Shown in pieces: positions 9,848 to 19,300 of a stretch of DNA of 64,000 nucleotides (position 1 is the stretch's first letter; each line of letters starts with the position of its first letter). The notes below the pieces were generated by a model. It saw only the letters and a program-made list of their open reading frames with translations, was not told the origin of the DNA and searched no databases. The DNA lies in the NCBI GenBank assembly GCA_015075545.1, contig JABTUC010000002.1, positions 186,001-250,000 on the forward strand. The letters run 5' to 3'. The translations under genes were made by a program, and so were the position numbers. The stretch comes from Ideonella sp. (GTDB taxonomy: Bacteria; Pseudomonadota; Gammaproteobacteria; Burkholderiales; Burkholderiaceae_C).

Positions 9848-9954
9848 CGCCGACGAATCCCGGCGTCAGCGTTGCGTCAGGCTTGCCGTTCACGCCGGGG
9901 CTTGCAAGCGCAGGCCTTCTCGCAAGCGCGCGGTCCGCAGCGACTGGCGCAAGC

Positions 9955-10287
9955 TCAGGCAGAGATGCGCTTGGCCGCCGGGTGGTGGTGGTTCTGCACC
10001 CTGTCCTTGTGACGACAGACCTGGCGATCGAGCTTGTCCATCAACTGATCGATCGCGGCATACAGATCCTCGTGCGCTTGCTCCACGAAGATGTCGCGGC
10101 CCTTGACGCGCAGCGTCACTTCGGCCTTCTGTCGGCGCTCCTTCTCGCGCAGCTTCTCGATCGACAGCAGCACGCTGATCTCGACCACCTGATCGAAATG
10201 GCGCGTCACCCGATCGAGTTTTGTAAGCACGTACTCGCGCAGCGCAGGCGTCACTTCGAGATGATGCCCGCTGATCGTCAAATTCAT
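9955..10287 (-). CDS. hpf: Ribosome hibernation-promoting factor, short form
   Basis: Stationary-phase factor that binds the 30S decoding region and inactivates or dimerises ribosomes. 110 aa from ATG 10287, preceded by a strong ribosome-binding site (AAAGGAAG). The N-terminus [20 protein letters not shown] and the [18 protein letters not shown] block are typical of the HPF/RaiA/YfiA fold. It lacks the C-terminal dimerisation domain of long HPF. Its position upstream of ptsN is conserved. rpoN, often found just before hpf, is not here; corA is divergent instead. Confidence 0.92.
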   Translation of the reverse strand: MNLTISGHHLEVTPALREYVLTKLDRVTRHFDQVVEISVLLSIEKLREKERRQKAEVTLRVKGRDIFVEQAHEDLYAAIDQLMDKLDRQVCRHKDRVQNHHHPAAKRISA

Positions 10288-10591
10288 CGGAACTTCCTTT
10301 CCCAAGTTGAACGATCGACCGCGCGCGCAGGCCCGCTCTCCGTAGGTGCCGAGGACGGGGCCCGCCGCGGCGCGGCTGCGGATCAGTGTGCGCTGCTTCG
10401 AATCCACCTACAAGTGCGCCTCGCGTTGTACGATCCCCCGGTTCGCTGGACGCCGACCGCGCATCGGCGCGCCCGCGAGACGCGCGAGCGTGCGGTGCCA
10501 TAATCGCGCGCCTTGCATGCCGCTGTGGCCGCCGGTGGCGGCCCGCGCAGGCCGCCACCGATTCCGTTGCTTGGACGTTGGAGTTCATCGC
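10288..10591. promoter_or_regulatory. Divergent hpf/corA intergenic region
   Basis: 304 bases without a gene between divergently transcribed hpf and corA. It holds the hpf ribosome-binding site just left of 10295 and a CATAAT -10-like hexamer at 10499-10504 facing corA. I found no riboswitch-like fold or magnesium leader that I could support; the rest is GC-rich with no clear motif. Confidence 0.4.
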
Positions 10592-11557
10592 ATGCTCAAC
10601 GTCTTCACGCTCGTCAACGGCCGGCTGGTGCAGCAGGAGATCGACGGCGCGCCGGCGCTGGGTTCGGTGCGGCCGGTGTGGGTCGACCTCGAGGCGCCTA
10701 CCGAGCAGGAGAAGCGCTGGATCGCCGAGCGCTTCGGCCTCACGCTGCCCGAGGACATCGTCGACGACGATCTCGAGGAGTCGGCGCGCTACTACGAAGA
10801 AGACAACGGCGAGCTGCACGTGCGCTCGGATTTCCTGGTCGAGGACGACGAGGGCCTGTCGCGCAACGTGCGCGTGGCGTTCATCCTGAAGGATGGCGTG
10901 CTGCACTCGGTGCACGCGGTGGATCTGCCGGTGTTCCGGCTGCTGCGCATGCGCGCGCGCCGCATCCCGGCGTTGATCGAAGACGCCAAGGACGTGCTGC
11001 TCAAGCTCTACGACGCCGACGCCGAGTACTCGGCCGACGCGCTGGAGGGCATCTACGACGCGCTCGAAGCGGTGGGCAACGGCGTGCTGAAACAGGAGGT
11101 CGACGACCGCGCCGCAGGCGCGGCGCTGGCGGCGATCGCCCGGCAGGAAGACCTCAACGGTCGCATCCGCCGCAACGTGATGGATACGCGGCGGGCGGTC
11201 AGCTTCATGATGCGCAGCCGTCTGCTCAACGCCGGGCAGTTCGAGGAGGCGCGGCAGATCCTGCGCGACATCGACTCGCTCGACTCGCACACCGCGTTCC
11301 TGTTCGACAAGATCAACTTCCTGCTCGACGCCACCGTCGGCTTCATCAACATCAATCAGAACCGGACCATCAAGATCTTCTCGGTGGCCAGCGTCGCGCT
11401 GCTGCCGCCGACGCTGATCGCCAGCATCTACGGGATGAACTTCAGGTACATGCCCGAGCTGGGCCTCACCTGGGGCTATCCGCTGGCGCTGGCGCTGATG
11501 GTGGCCTCGGTGGCCGCGCCGTTCATCTACTTCCGGCACAAGGGCTGGCTGCGCTGA
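10592..11557 (+). CDS. corA: CorA family magnesium/cobalt transporter
   Basis: Pentameric inner-membrane divalent cation channel. 321 aa from ATG 10592. A long acidic and helical cytoplasmic N-terminal domain (DIVDDDLEESARYYEEDNGE) is followed by the signature YGMNF near residue 280, between two C-terminal membrane segments. The final stretch FIYFRHKGWLR is typical of CorA ends. It stands alone, divergent from hpf. The start follows the family N-terminus MLNVFTL; the upstream open frame is not CorA-like. Confidence 0.94.
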   Translation: MLNVFTLVNGRLVQQEIDGAPALGSVRPVWVDLEAPTEQEKRWIAERFGLTLPEDIVDDDLEESARYYEEDNGELHVRSDFLVEDDEGLSRNVRVAFILKDGVLHSVHAVDLPVFRLLRMRARRIPALIEDAKDVLLKLYDADAEYSADALEGIYDALEAVGNGVLKQEVDDRAAGAALAAIARQEDLNGRIRRNVMDTRRAVSFMMRSRLLNAGQFEEARQILRDIDSLDSHTAFLFDKINFLLDATVGFININQNRTIKIFSVASVALLPPTLIASIYGMNFRYMPELGLTWGYPLALALMVASVAAPFIYFRHKGWLR

Positions 11558-11881
11558 GCGCGCCAATTGCCCGCAGCGGAGCCGCCGGACTGGCGGCCCC
11601 GAGGAAGAAAGTTTGCCGTGCAGCGCCCCCGAGCGAAGGAGGGAGGGAGGGAGGAGGAGGAGAACCGCTCCGGGGTTTCTCTGTCGGCAATTCCGACAGG
11701 CTGCACAGCAAGAAACTCATTCGATGCATCTGGTTGCATCCGCGCGCACCGCGCAGGCGCTTGCGTCGGGGTTCTGATCCGCCACGGCGGCACAAGTTCC
11801 GTGGACGGTGGCAAGCGACCGACGACGGCATGAGGGTCGACTGCGGCCGCGCGCCCCACCGCGGCTCGCCGAGTCCGGCAG
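11558..11881. other. Intergenic region with hairpins and a purine tract
   Basis: 324 bases between the convergent corA and EamA-transporter genes, without a gene I can support. It contains a GCCGCC/GGCGGC hairpin at 11581-11597, a 30-base pure-purine tract at 11635-11664 with three GGG runs followed by GG runs, a CTGTCGG/CCGACAG hairpin at 11681-11699 and a GATGCA/TGCATC repeat at 11723-11740. The hairpins could terminate the converging transcripts, but none has a proper U-tract. Confidence 0.5.
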
Positions 11882-12853
11882 TCAATCGGGCTTCGCCGCG
11901 CGACGCCCGATCAGCTCGGCCCCCGCTTCGCCGGCTGCGGCCGCAGGCCGCCTTGCCGGCCTGCCGTGATGCACCAGGGCGATACCCACCGACACCCCGA
12001 GCAGCGCGGTGACCAGCCGCAGTGTCAACGGGTCGCCCATCATCAGCACGCCGGCCAGCAGGCCGAACACCGGCGTCAGCAACGTGAAAGCCGACAGTTG
12101 CGTGGCCGGGTAGTGGCGGATCAGCCAGAACCACATCAGGTAGCTCGCGAAGCACACCACCACGATCTGGAAGGCGAGCCAGAACCCGGGGCCTGCGCTC
12201 AGGCGCTGCGGCCACGGCTCGCCGGCCAGCCATGATGCGACCCCCAGAGCCGCGCCGGACACGGCCAATTGGTAGAACAGCGTCTTCTCCGGCGCGGCGT
12301 GCGACAGGCTGGTGGCGCGGATGAGCAGCGTCGTCGCGCCCCACAACACCGCACCCGCGACGCCGAGCGCATCGCCGAGCCACTGCAAGTCGCCGGCCGA
12401 CGGCCGCTGGAAGCCTTCGGCGAACGCCCAGGCCACCGCGCTGAAGGCGCCGATCAGGCCGACCGTCTGCACGAGGTCGAGCCGCTCGCCGCGTGCGATC
12501 GCCGGCATGCCCAATGCCACCACGAACGGCGCCAGGTAGAGAAAGACCACCATGCGCGATGCGGTGGTGAACTTCAGGCCGGTGAAGATGCAGCCGAACT
12601 CGATCGCGAACAGCAACCCGGCCGTGAGGCCGGCGCTCCAGGTGCCGTCGCGCTCGAGCAGCCGGATGCCGCGCCAGCGCGCCCACACCGCCACCAGCAG
12701 CGCCGCACCGACCGAGCGTGCGGCGGCCTGCAGCAGCGGCGGCACCTCGACCAAGGTCAACTTGCCGGCCACCTGGGTGAGACCCCAGACGGCACAGCAG
12801 GTCAGCAGCGCCGCCACGGCGCGGCCGTCCAGGCGAGGCCGGCGCTCGTTCAA
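11882..12853 (-). CDS. EamA/DMT family transporter
   Basis: Drug/metabolite-transporter superfamily permease of about 323 aa with ten predicted membrane segments in two EamA repeats (ALLTCCAVWGLTQVAGKLTL starts repeat one; GAVLWGATTLLIRATSL starts repeat two). The substrate cannot be read from the sequence. No ATG is available near the first segment. TTG 12853 overlaps the stop of the upstream rhombosortase gene as TTGA, implying coupling. The C-terminal tail after the last segment is Arg/Ala-rich and cytoplasmic. Confidence 0.82.
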   Translation of the reverse strand: MNERRPRLDGRAVAALLTCCAVWGLTQVAGKLTLVEVPPLLQAAARSVGAALLVAVWARWRGIRLLERDGTWSAGLTAGLLFAIEFGCIFTGLKFTTASRMVVFLYLAPFVVALGMPAIARGERLDLVQTVGLIGAFSAVAWAFAEGFQRPSAGDLQWLGDALGVAGAVLWGATTLLIRATSLSHAAPEKTLFYQLAVSGAALGVASWLAGEPWPQRLSAGPGFWLAFQIVVVCFASYLMWFWLIRHYPATQLSAFTLLTPVFGLLAGVLMMGDPLTLRLVTALLGVSVGIALVHHGRPARRPAAAAGEAGAELIGRRAAKPD

Positions 12854-13443
12854 GGTGCGCCTCCCAAGGGGGCCAGTCGATGGCGGCGCCACGCGGCGGC
12901 GGCCAGCGCGCACACGCCGCCCATCGCGGCGCCGCTCAGATGGGCTGCGGGAGCGATCGCGATATCCCAGCCCGGCATGCGTTGCAGAGGGCCGCGCCAC
13001 GGCTGCTCCAGCACCACCTTGAGCGCCACACCGGCCAGCACGAGGGCGCCCAGCAGGCGCCGTGCGCCCTGCTCGCGCTGGCACAAGGAAGCCGCAGCCA
13101 CCACGACACCGGCGTGCAGCACGCCGGACAGGCCCCCGTAGTGCAGCAGGGTCGGCTGCATCAGCAGCCCCACCTGGGTGAGTGGCCAGGCGACGAACCA
13201 GGCCAGAGCGTCGAAGGCGTCGCAGCGTGCGCGCCAGCCGAACACCGCCACCAGCGCAGCGCCAGCAATGTTGGCCCAGCGGTGGCCGTCGCTCCAGTGC
13301 ACCCAGGCCGCGCTCCAGCAGCGCCACGGCTGCGCCGCCGCCAGCGCGGGCTGCCAATCGAGCTGCCGCGGGTCGAGCGCCGTCGCCAGCAGGCTGCCGC
13401 CGGCCAAGAGCGCGGCCAGCGCCCACCAGGCGTGCGAGGGCAC
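12850..13443 (-). CDS. rrtA: Rhombosortase (rhomboid-family GlyGly-CTERM protease)
   Basis: Small intramembrane serine protease of the rhombosortase branch of rhomboids, known to cleave the C-terminal GlyGly-CTERM anchor of exported proteins. 197 aa with about six membrane segments. The catalytic Ser is Ser106 in HYGGLSGVLHAG, and the catalytic His is His168 in APAAHLSGAAMGG. Compact size and the YGGLSGVLH form favour rhombosortase over a general rhomboid. Two subtilases with matching C-terminal tails lie at 33-37 kb. The gene is coupled by a TTGA overlap to the EamA transporter downstream; no functional link between those two is evident. Confidence 0.85.
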   Translation of the reverse strand: MPSHAWWALAALLAGGSLLATALDPRQLDWQPALAAAQPWRCWSAAWVHWSDGHRWANIAGAALVAVFGWRARCDAFDALAWFVAWPLTQVGLLMQPTLLHYGGLSGVLHAGVVVAAASLCQREQGARRLLGALVLAGVALKVVLEQPWRGPLQRMPGWDIAIAPAAHLSGAAMGGVCALAAAAWRRHRLAPLGGAP

Positions 13444-13495
13444 TCGTGCAAACGCGGCCTGCGGTTCGAGTTGCGGCGCCAGGATATGCCGCCCT

Positions 13496-16219
13496 TCAGC
13501 CGAACACCGCGCGCCACAGCGTGACGACGGCGTTGCGTTCGCCGGCCAGCGTGGCGGGGTCGAACTGCGTGGGTTGCTCGTCGAGCCGTGCCCGATGCTG
13601 CGCGCGCCGCAGCTCGCGATACGCCTGCGCCGCGGCCTGGCCGACGCCGGCGGGCAGCAGGCCGTCGCGCTCGGCGCGTTGCAGCAGCGCGATGTTGCCG
13701 ACGTTGTCGATCAGGTCGGCATGCCGGTGCGCATGCGCGAGCACCAGGTACTGCACCGCGAACTCGGCGTCCATCATGCCGCCCGGGCTGTGCTTGACGT
13801 CGAACACGCCGGCGGGCACCGGGTGCGCCGCGTGGACCCGCTCGCGCATGGCCACCACTTCCGCGGCCAGCGCGCGGTTGTCGCGCGCCGTGGCCAGCAC
13901 CTGTGCGCGCGCGGCCTCGAAGCGCGGCGCCAGCTCGGCGCAGCCGGCGCAGAAGCGCGCCCGCGTCAGCGCCTGATGCTCCCAGGTCCACGCGGTGTTG
14001 CTGCCGCGGCCCTGCTGGTAGCGCTCGAACGACGCGATCGATGTCGAGAGCAAGCCCGAGTTGCCGTTGGGGCGCAGCGCGGTGTCGATGTCGAACAACT
14101 GGCCGGCCGCCGTGCGCAGCGTCAGCCAGGTGATCAGCTTGCGCACGAAAGCGCCGTAGACCTCCTGCGCGCGGTCGGCGTCGGCCTCGTCGCCGTCGTC
14201 GTACAGGAACACCACGTCGAGGTCGCTGCCGTAGCCGAGCTCCTTGCCGCCGAGCTTGCCGTAGGCGATGACGGCCAGCCGCGGCGCCTCGCGGTGACGG
14301 CTCTTCAGTCGCGCCCAGGCCCAGCGCAGCGTGCAGCCGATCAGCGCGTCGGCCAGCGCCGACAGGTCGTCGGCCACCTGCTCCACCGTGAGCAGGCCCT
14401 CGACGTCGCGCACCAGCGTACGGAACACCTCGGCGTGGTGGGCATGGCGCAGGGTGTCGAGCAGTTCGCCCTCGTCGGCCTGGCCACTGCGTTGCCAACC
14501 GGCATGGCGCTGCTCGAGGTCGGCGATCAGCGCGTCGCGGTCGAAGCGTTCGTGCAGCAGGCGCGGGTCGGCAAGCTCGTCGATGACGCCGGGGTGGCGC
14601 ATCAGGTATTGCATCGGCCAGCGGGCCAGGCCGAGCAGCCGCAGCAGGCGGCGCAACACCTCGGGCCGCTCGTCGAGCAGCGCCACGTAGGACTCGCGCC
14701 GCAGCAGCGGCTCGAGCCAGTCGACGAAGCGCAATGTCGCCTCTTCGGTGCAGGTGCCGTCGGCCACGCAGGCCGCGGCGCGCAGCATCAGGCGGCCCAG
14801 GCGCAGCTTGGTCTCGTCGCGCAGGCTCTGCACCCGCGGCTGTGCCGCCCAGCCGCCGACGCGCTGTGCCAGCGCCGCGGGCAGCAGCGCCTGCAGGCCG
14901 TCGGCGTCGATCGGCTGGGGCGTGCCGCAGTTCTTGCAGCCACGGCTGGCCGACGGCGCCTGGCCGTCGTGCAGCAGCGCGTCGAACTCGTTGGCGACGA
15001 ACTCGCGCGCCGCGCCGAGTTCGTCCAGCAGCCGACAGGCAGCGTCTTCGCCGGCGTGGCCCATCGAGCGGGCGATCCAGCCGAGATCGGCGTCGGCCGT
15101 CGGCAGCACATGCGTCTGCTGGTCGTCGAGGTACTGGATGCGGTGCTCGAGCCGGCGCAGCAGCGTGTAGGCGTCGGCCAGTCGCGTCGCGGTCTCGGCG
15201 GGCATCATCCCGTGGGCCACCAGCCGCTGCAGGCCGCGCAGCGTCGAGCGCGTGCGGATCTCCGGGAACTGGCCGCCGCGCACCACCAGCAGCAGTTGCA
15301 CGATGAACTCGATCTCGCGGATGCCGCCGCGCGACAGCTTGACGTCGTTGGCGCGCTCCGGGCGACCGGCGGCGCGGCGCTGCGCTTCCTCGCGGATGCG
15401 CCGGTGCAGCTGGCGCAGCCCTTCGAACACGCCGTAGTCGAGGTAGCGCCGATAGACGAACGGCGTCACCAGCGCGCCGAGCGCCCGCGCGCGGCCGTCG
15501 AGCACCGCCGCACGCGGCGCGATCACGCGGCTCTTCAGCCATGCGAAGCGCTCCCACTCGCGGCCCTGCACCTGCAGGTAAGACTCCAGCGCCGGCAGGC
15601 TCACCACCGGTGGCCCGGAATTGCCGTTGGGTCGCAGCGCGAGGTCGATGCGGAACACGAAGCCTTCGTCGGTGACCTCGCCGATCAGCGCATGCAGCCG
15701 CTTGGCGACGCGCGCGAAGGTCTCGTGCGCGCTCGACCCCGACGCCGTCTGGCCCTCGTCGCCGTAGAGGTACACCAGGTCGATGTCCGACGACACGTTG
15801 AGCTCGCGCGCCCCGAGCTTGCCCATGCCGACGATCCAGAAGTCGATGCGTTGCCCGTCGGCATCGAGCGGCGCGCCGTGAACAGCCTCCTCGTCGCGCA
15901 GGGCTTGCGCCAGCGCGCGCTCGAGCGCCACCTCGGCCAGCTCGGTCATCGCCGAAGTCACCGCCTGCAGCGGCGCCGCCCGCTCGACGTCGAGCACGAC
16001 CAGCCGCTCGAGCACCGCCTGCCGCGCGATGCGCAGCGCCGCAGGCAGCGCTTGGCCCTGCTGCACGGTGCGATCGATCAGCGAGGCGATCGATGCGGCA
16101 TCCGGAACGCCCGGCGCAAGCCCAGCGATCTCGCTGCCGAAGCGGCGCCGCACGCGCTGCACGTAACGGCTGTAGTCGGCGCTGGCGGCCGCGGCGTTCG
16201 CTGCTGCAGTAAGGCTCAC
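13496..16219 (-). CDS. glnE: Bifunctional glutamine synthetase adenylyltransferase/deadenylase
   Basis: Controls glutamine synthetase by adding or removing AMP in response to PII signals. 907 aa, close to the family length of about 945, starting at GTG 16219. Two nucleotidyltransferase domains are visible: the N-terminal one with GKLGARELNVSSDIDLVYLY near residues 130-150, and the C-terminal one with GKLGGKELGYGSDLDVVFLY near 650-670, each with the paired metal-binding Asp residues. It stands alone, divergent from the YhdP-like gene. Confidence 0.95.
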   Translation of the reverse strand: MSLTAAANAAAASADYSRYVQRVRRRFGSEIAGLAPGVPDAASIASLIDRTVQQGQALPAALRIARQAVLERLVVLDVERAAPLQAVTSAMTELAEVALERALAQALRDEEAVHGAPLDADGQRIDFWIVGMGKLGARELNVSSDIDLVYLYGDEGQTASGSSAHETFARVAKRLHALIGEVTDEGFVFRIDLALRPNGNSGPPVVSLPALESYLQVQGREWERFAWLKSRVIAPRAAVLDGRARALGALVTPFVYRRYLDYGVFEGLRQLHRRIREEAQRRAAGRPERANDVKLSRGGIREIEFIVQLLLVVRGGQFPEIRTRSTLRGLQRLVAHGMMPAETATRLADAYTLLRRLEHRIQYLDDQQTHVLPTADADLGWIARSMGHAGEDAACRLLDELGAAREFVANEFDALLHDGQAPSASRGCKNCGTPQPIDADGLQALLPAALAQRVGGWAAQPRVQSLRDETKLRLGRLMLRAAACVADGTCTEEATLRFVDWLEPLLRRESYVALLDERPEVLRRLLRLLGLARWPMQYLMRHPGVIDELADPRLLHERFDRDALIADLEQRHAGWQRSGQADEGELLDTLRHAHHAEVFRTLVRDVEGLLTVEQVADDLSALADALIGCTLRWAWARLKSRHREAPRLAVIAYGKLGGKELGYGSDLDVVFLYDDGDEADADRAQEVYGAFVRKLITWLTLRTAAGQLFDIDTALRPNGNSGLLSTSIASFERYQQGRGSNTAWTWEHQALTRARFCAGCAELAPRFEAARAQVLATARDNRALAAEVVAMRERVHAAHPVPAGVFDVKHSPGGMMDAEFAVQYLVLAHAHRHADLIDNVGNIALLQRAERDGLLPAGVGQAAAQAYRELRRAQHRARLDEQPTQFDPATLAGERNAVVTLWRAVFG

Positions 16220-16347
16220 GGCGCCTTCGGTGACGAGCCTCGGAAGCCGGCGCGCTGTGCTAGATTGGTCTGGCGGGGAAGACCCACGGGCCGACCAACC
16301 ACCGCAGCGCGGCGAAGTCGCGCCTCGAGCCGGTTTCGCTTCATTCG

Positions 16348-19300
16348 ATGTCCCCCGCCTCCACCCTCAACGCGTCGCGTCGCTCCCTGTGGCACTGGCC
16401 GACCCGCGCATTGCGCTGGCTGGTCGCTCTGCTGCTCGCGCTGTGGAGCCTACTGCTGGTCGCGTGGCTGACTCTGTACTGGGGGATTTTGCCGCACGTC
16501 GACCAATGGCGGCCGCGCATCGAGCAATTGGCCAGCCGCGCGTTGGGTGTGCCGGTGCGCATCGGCGCGATCCAGGTGCGATCGGGCGGCTGGATTCCGG
16601 CCGCCGAGCTGCGCGACGTGGTGCTGTACGACAGCCGCGGCCGCGAGGCGCTGCGCCTGCCGCGCGTGGCGGCGGCGCTGTCGGTGCCGTCGCTGCTGGC
16701 GCTGCAGTTGCGTTTCGAGCAGCTGCTGATCGACGACGCACAGCTCGTCGTGCGGCGCGACGCCAATGGACACCTGAGCGTCGGCGGCCTCGAGATGGCG
16801 GGCGAGGTCGGCAGCGACGGCGAGCGCTCGGCGGCCGACTGGTTCCTGCGCCAGCACGAGTTCGTGATCCGCGGCGCCACGCTGACCTGGATCGACGAGC
16901 AGCGGCGCGCGCCACCGCTGCTGCTGAGCGACACCGACGTCGTCGTGCGCAACGGCTTGCACCAGCACGATCTGCGCATCGATGCCACGCCGCAGGCTGC
17001 CTGGGGCGAACGCTTCTCGCTGCGCGCGCGCATGCAGCAGCCGCTGATCGGAAGCGCCAGCGACTGGCAGCGCTGGCGCGGCACGCTGTACGCCGAGCTG
17101 CCCCATGTCGACGTGACGCGGCTGCGCGACTACGTCGATCTGCCGTTCGAGTTGAACCAGGGCCGCGGCGCGCTGCGGGCCTGGCTCGACGTGGACGATG
17201 GCCGACCCAGCGGCGCCACCGTCGACCTCGCATTGCGCGACGTCGCACTGCGCCTGGCGCGCCAGGTGCAGCCGCTGCAGTTCGAGCGCCTGAGCGCCCG
17301 CCTCGAAGGCGAGCAGGGCCGGCGGCAGACGCGCTTGGCGGCGCGCCGCCTGAGCTTTGCCACCGCCGACGGCGTGCTGTGGGACGACAGCGCCTTCAGC
17401 GCCAGTTGGCGCACGGCAACCAACGCGGCCGGCGAGCCCGAATGGGTGGGCGGCGAGTTCAGCGCCGACCGGCTCGACCTGGCGTCGATGGCGCACATCG
17501 CCACGCGCGTGCCGCTGGGCGAGCCGCTGCGCAAGGGGCTGGCCGAACTGGCGCCGCGCGGCACGGTGCACGACCTCGTCGCGCGCTGGGACGGCCCGCT
17601 CGACGCGCCGCGACAGTACCAGGTGAATGCCCGCGTCAAGGGCCTGGCGATCGCTGCCGGCGCGAGCACCGCAGGCGTCGGCCGACCGGGCTGGCGCAAT
17701 GCCGACATCGACCTGCAGGCGAGCGAACTCGGCGGCGATGCGCGGCTGGCGATCGCCGACGGCGCGATGGAGTTCCCTGGCGTATTCGAGCAGGCGGTGG
17801 TGCCGCTGCGGCGCTTCGACGCGCAACTCGCTTGGCGCATCGGCGCGGCACAACCGCAGGGACGCCCGATCGATCTGCACGTCAAGGAGGCACGCTTCGA
17901 GAACGCCGATGCGCGCGGCGAGCTGACGCTCGGGTGGCGCACCGGCGCTGGCACCGGCTTCGGCCGCGGCGGCCGCTTCCCGGGCGCGCTCGAGTTGCGC
18001 GGCAAGCTGGCCGACGGGCGCGCCGCGAGCGTCGCACGCTATCTGCCACTCGGACTGCCGCACGGTGCGCGCGACTACGTGCAGCGCGCCATCGTCGACG
18101 GCACGGTGCCCAGCGCGAGCTTCGAGGTCAAGGGCGACCTGTGGGACTTCCCGTTCCACGACCCGAAGGTGGCGCGTGACGGCGTCTTTCGCATCGCCGG
18201 GCGAGCGAAGGACGTGACGTTCGCCTACGTGCCCCCCACCGCCGGCGGCGATGCGCCGGCCGCGTGGCCGCCGATCACGCAGGCCGAGGGCGAGCTGGTG
18301 TTCGATGGCGGCGGCATGACCATCCGCCAGGCGAGCGGGCGCATCTTCGGGGTCGACCTGCGCGGTGTCGATGCCACGGTGCGCGACTTCGCGCAGGCGG
18401 TGGTCGAGATCGACGGCCAGGCGCGCGGCCCGCTGGCCGACATGCTGCGCTATGTCGACGCCTCGCCGCTCGAGGCCAAGGGCGCGCTGTCGCAGGCCTC
18501 GGGCACGGGCAGCGCCGACTTGCACCTGGCGCTGCGCCTGCCGCTGTCGGATCTGGCGCAGGCCACCGTCAAGGGCAGCCTGCAACTCAGTGGCAACGAC
18601 GTGCGCTGGCGCAGCGACGTGCCGACGCTCGCGCAGGCGCGCGGTCGCGTCGACTTCAGCCGTAGCGGCGTGCGCGTGGCGGGGGTCACCGCGCGCGTGC
18701 TCGGCGGCGAACTGACTTTCGACGGCGGCACGCAGCCCGACGGCAGTCTGCGCTTCGCCGGTCAGGGCACGGCCAGCGCCGACGGGCTGCGGCAGGCCGG
18801 CGAACTGGGCGCGGTGTCCGGGCTTGCCGCGGCCGCGCAGGGGCAGGCGACGTACCGGCTGCAGTTGGGCATCGTCAGAGGCGGGGTCGAGCTGCTGCTG
18901 ACCAGCAACCTGGCCGGCTTGGCGCTGAACCTGCCGGCGCCGCTGGCCAAGCCCGCCGACGCACCGTTGCCACTGCGGGTGCAGACCAACCTGCTGGCCG
19001 ATGCGCCGGGTGGCATCGCCGCGCCGCGCGACCAGTTGCGCATCGAGCTGGGCAGCATCGTGCGGGCGCAGTACCTGCGTGAGCTGGGCAACAACGGCGC
19101 GCGCGTGCTGCGCGGTGCGGTGGCCGTCAATGCCGCATTGCCGGCGCCGATGCCCGGCGGCGTGGCGGTCGCCGAGTTCAGCGCAGCGGTCTCGGTGGAC
19201 GCCTGGCGCGAAGCGCTCGCGCCGTGGATCGGCGCGGCCAGCGGGCCAGCGGCGGGCTACCTGCCGCGGCAGATCACCGTGCGCGCACGCGAGGCCATCG

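Noticed and set aside
10288..10591. Magnesium riboswitch or leader upstream of corA
   Set aside because: No fold or conserved block I could recognise; only a weak -10.
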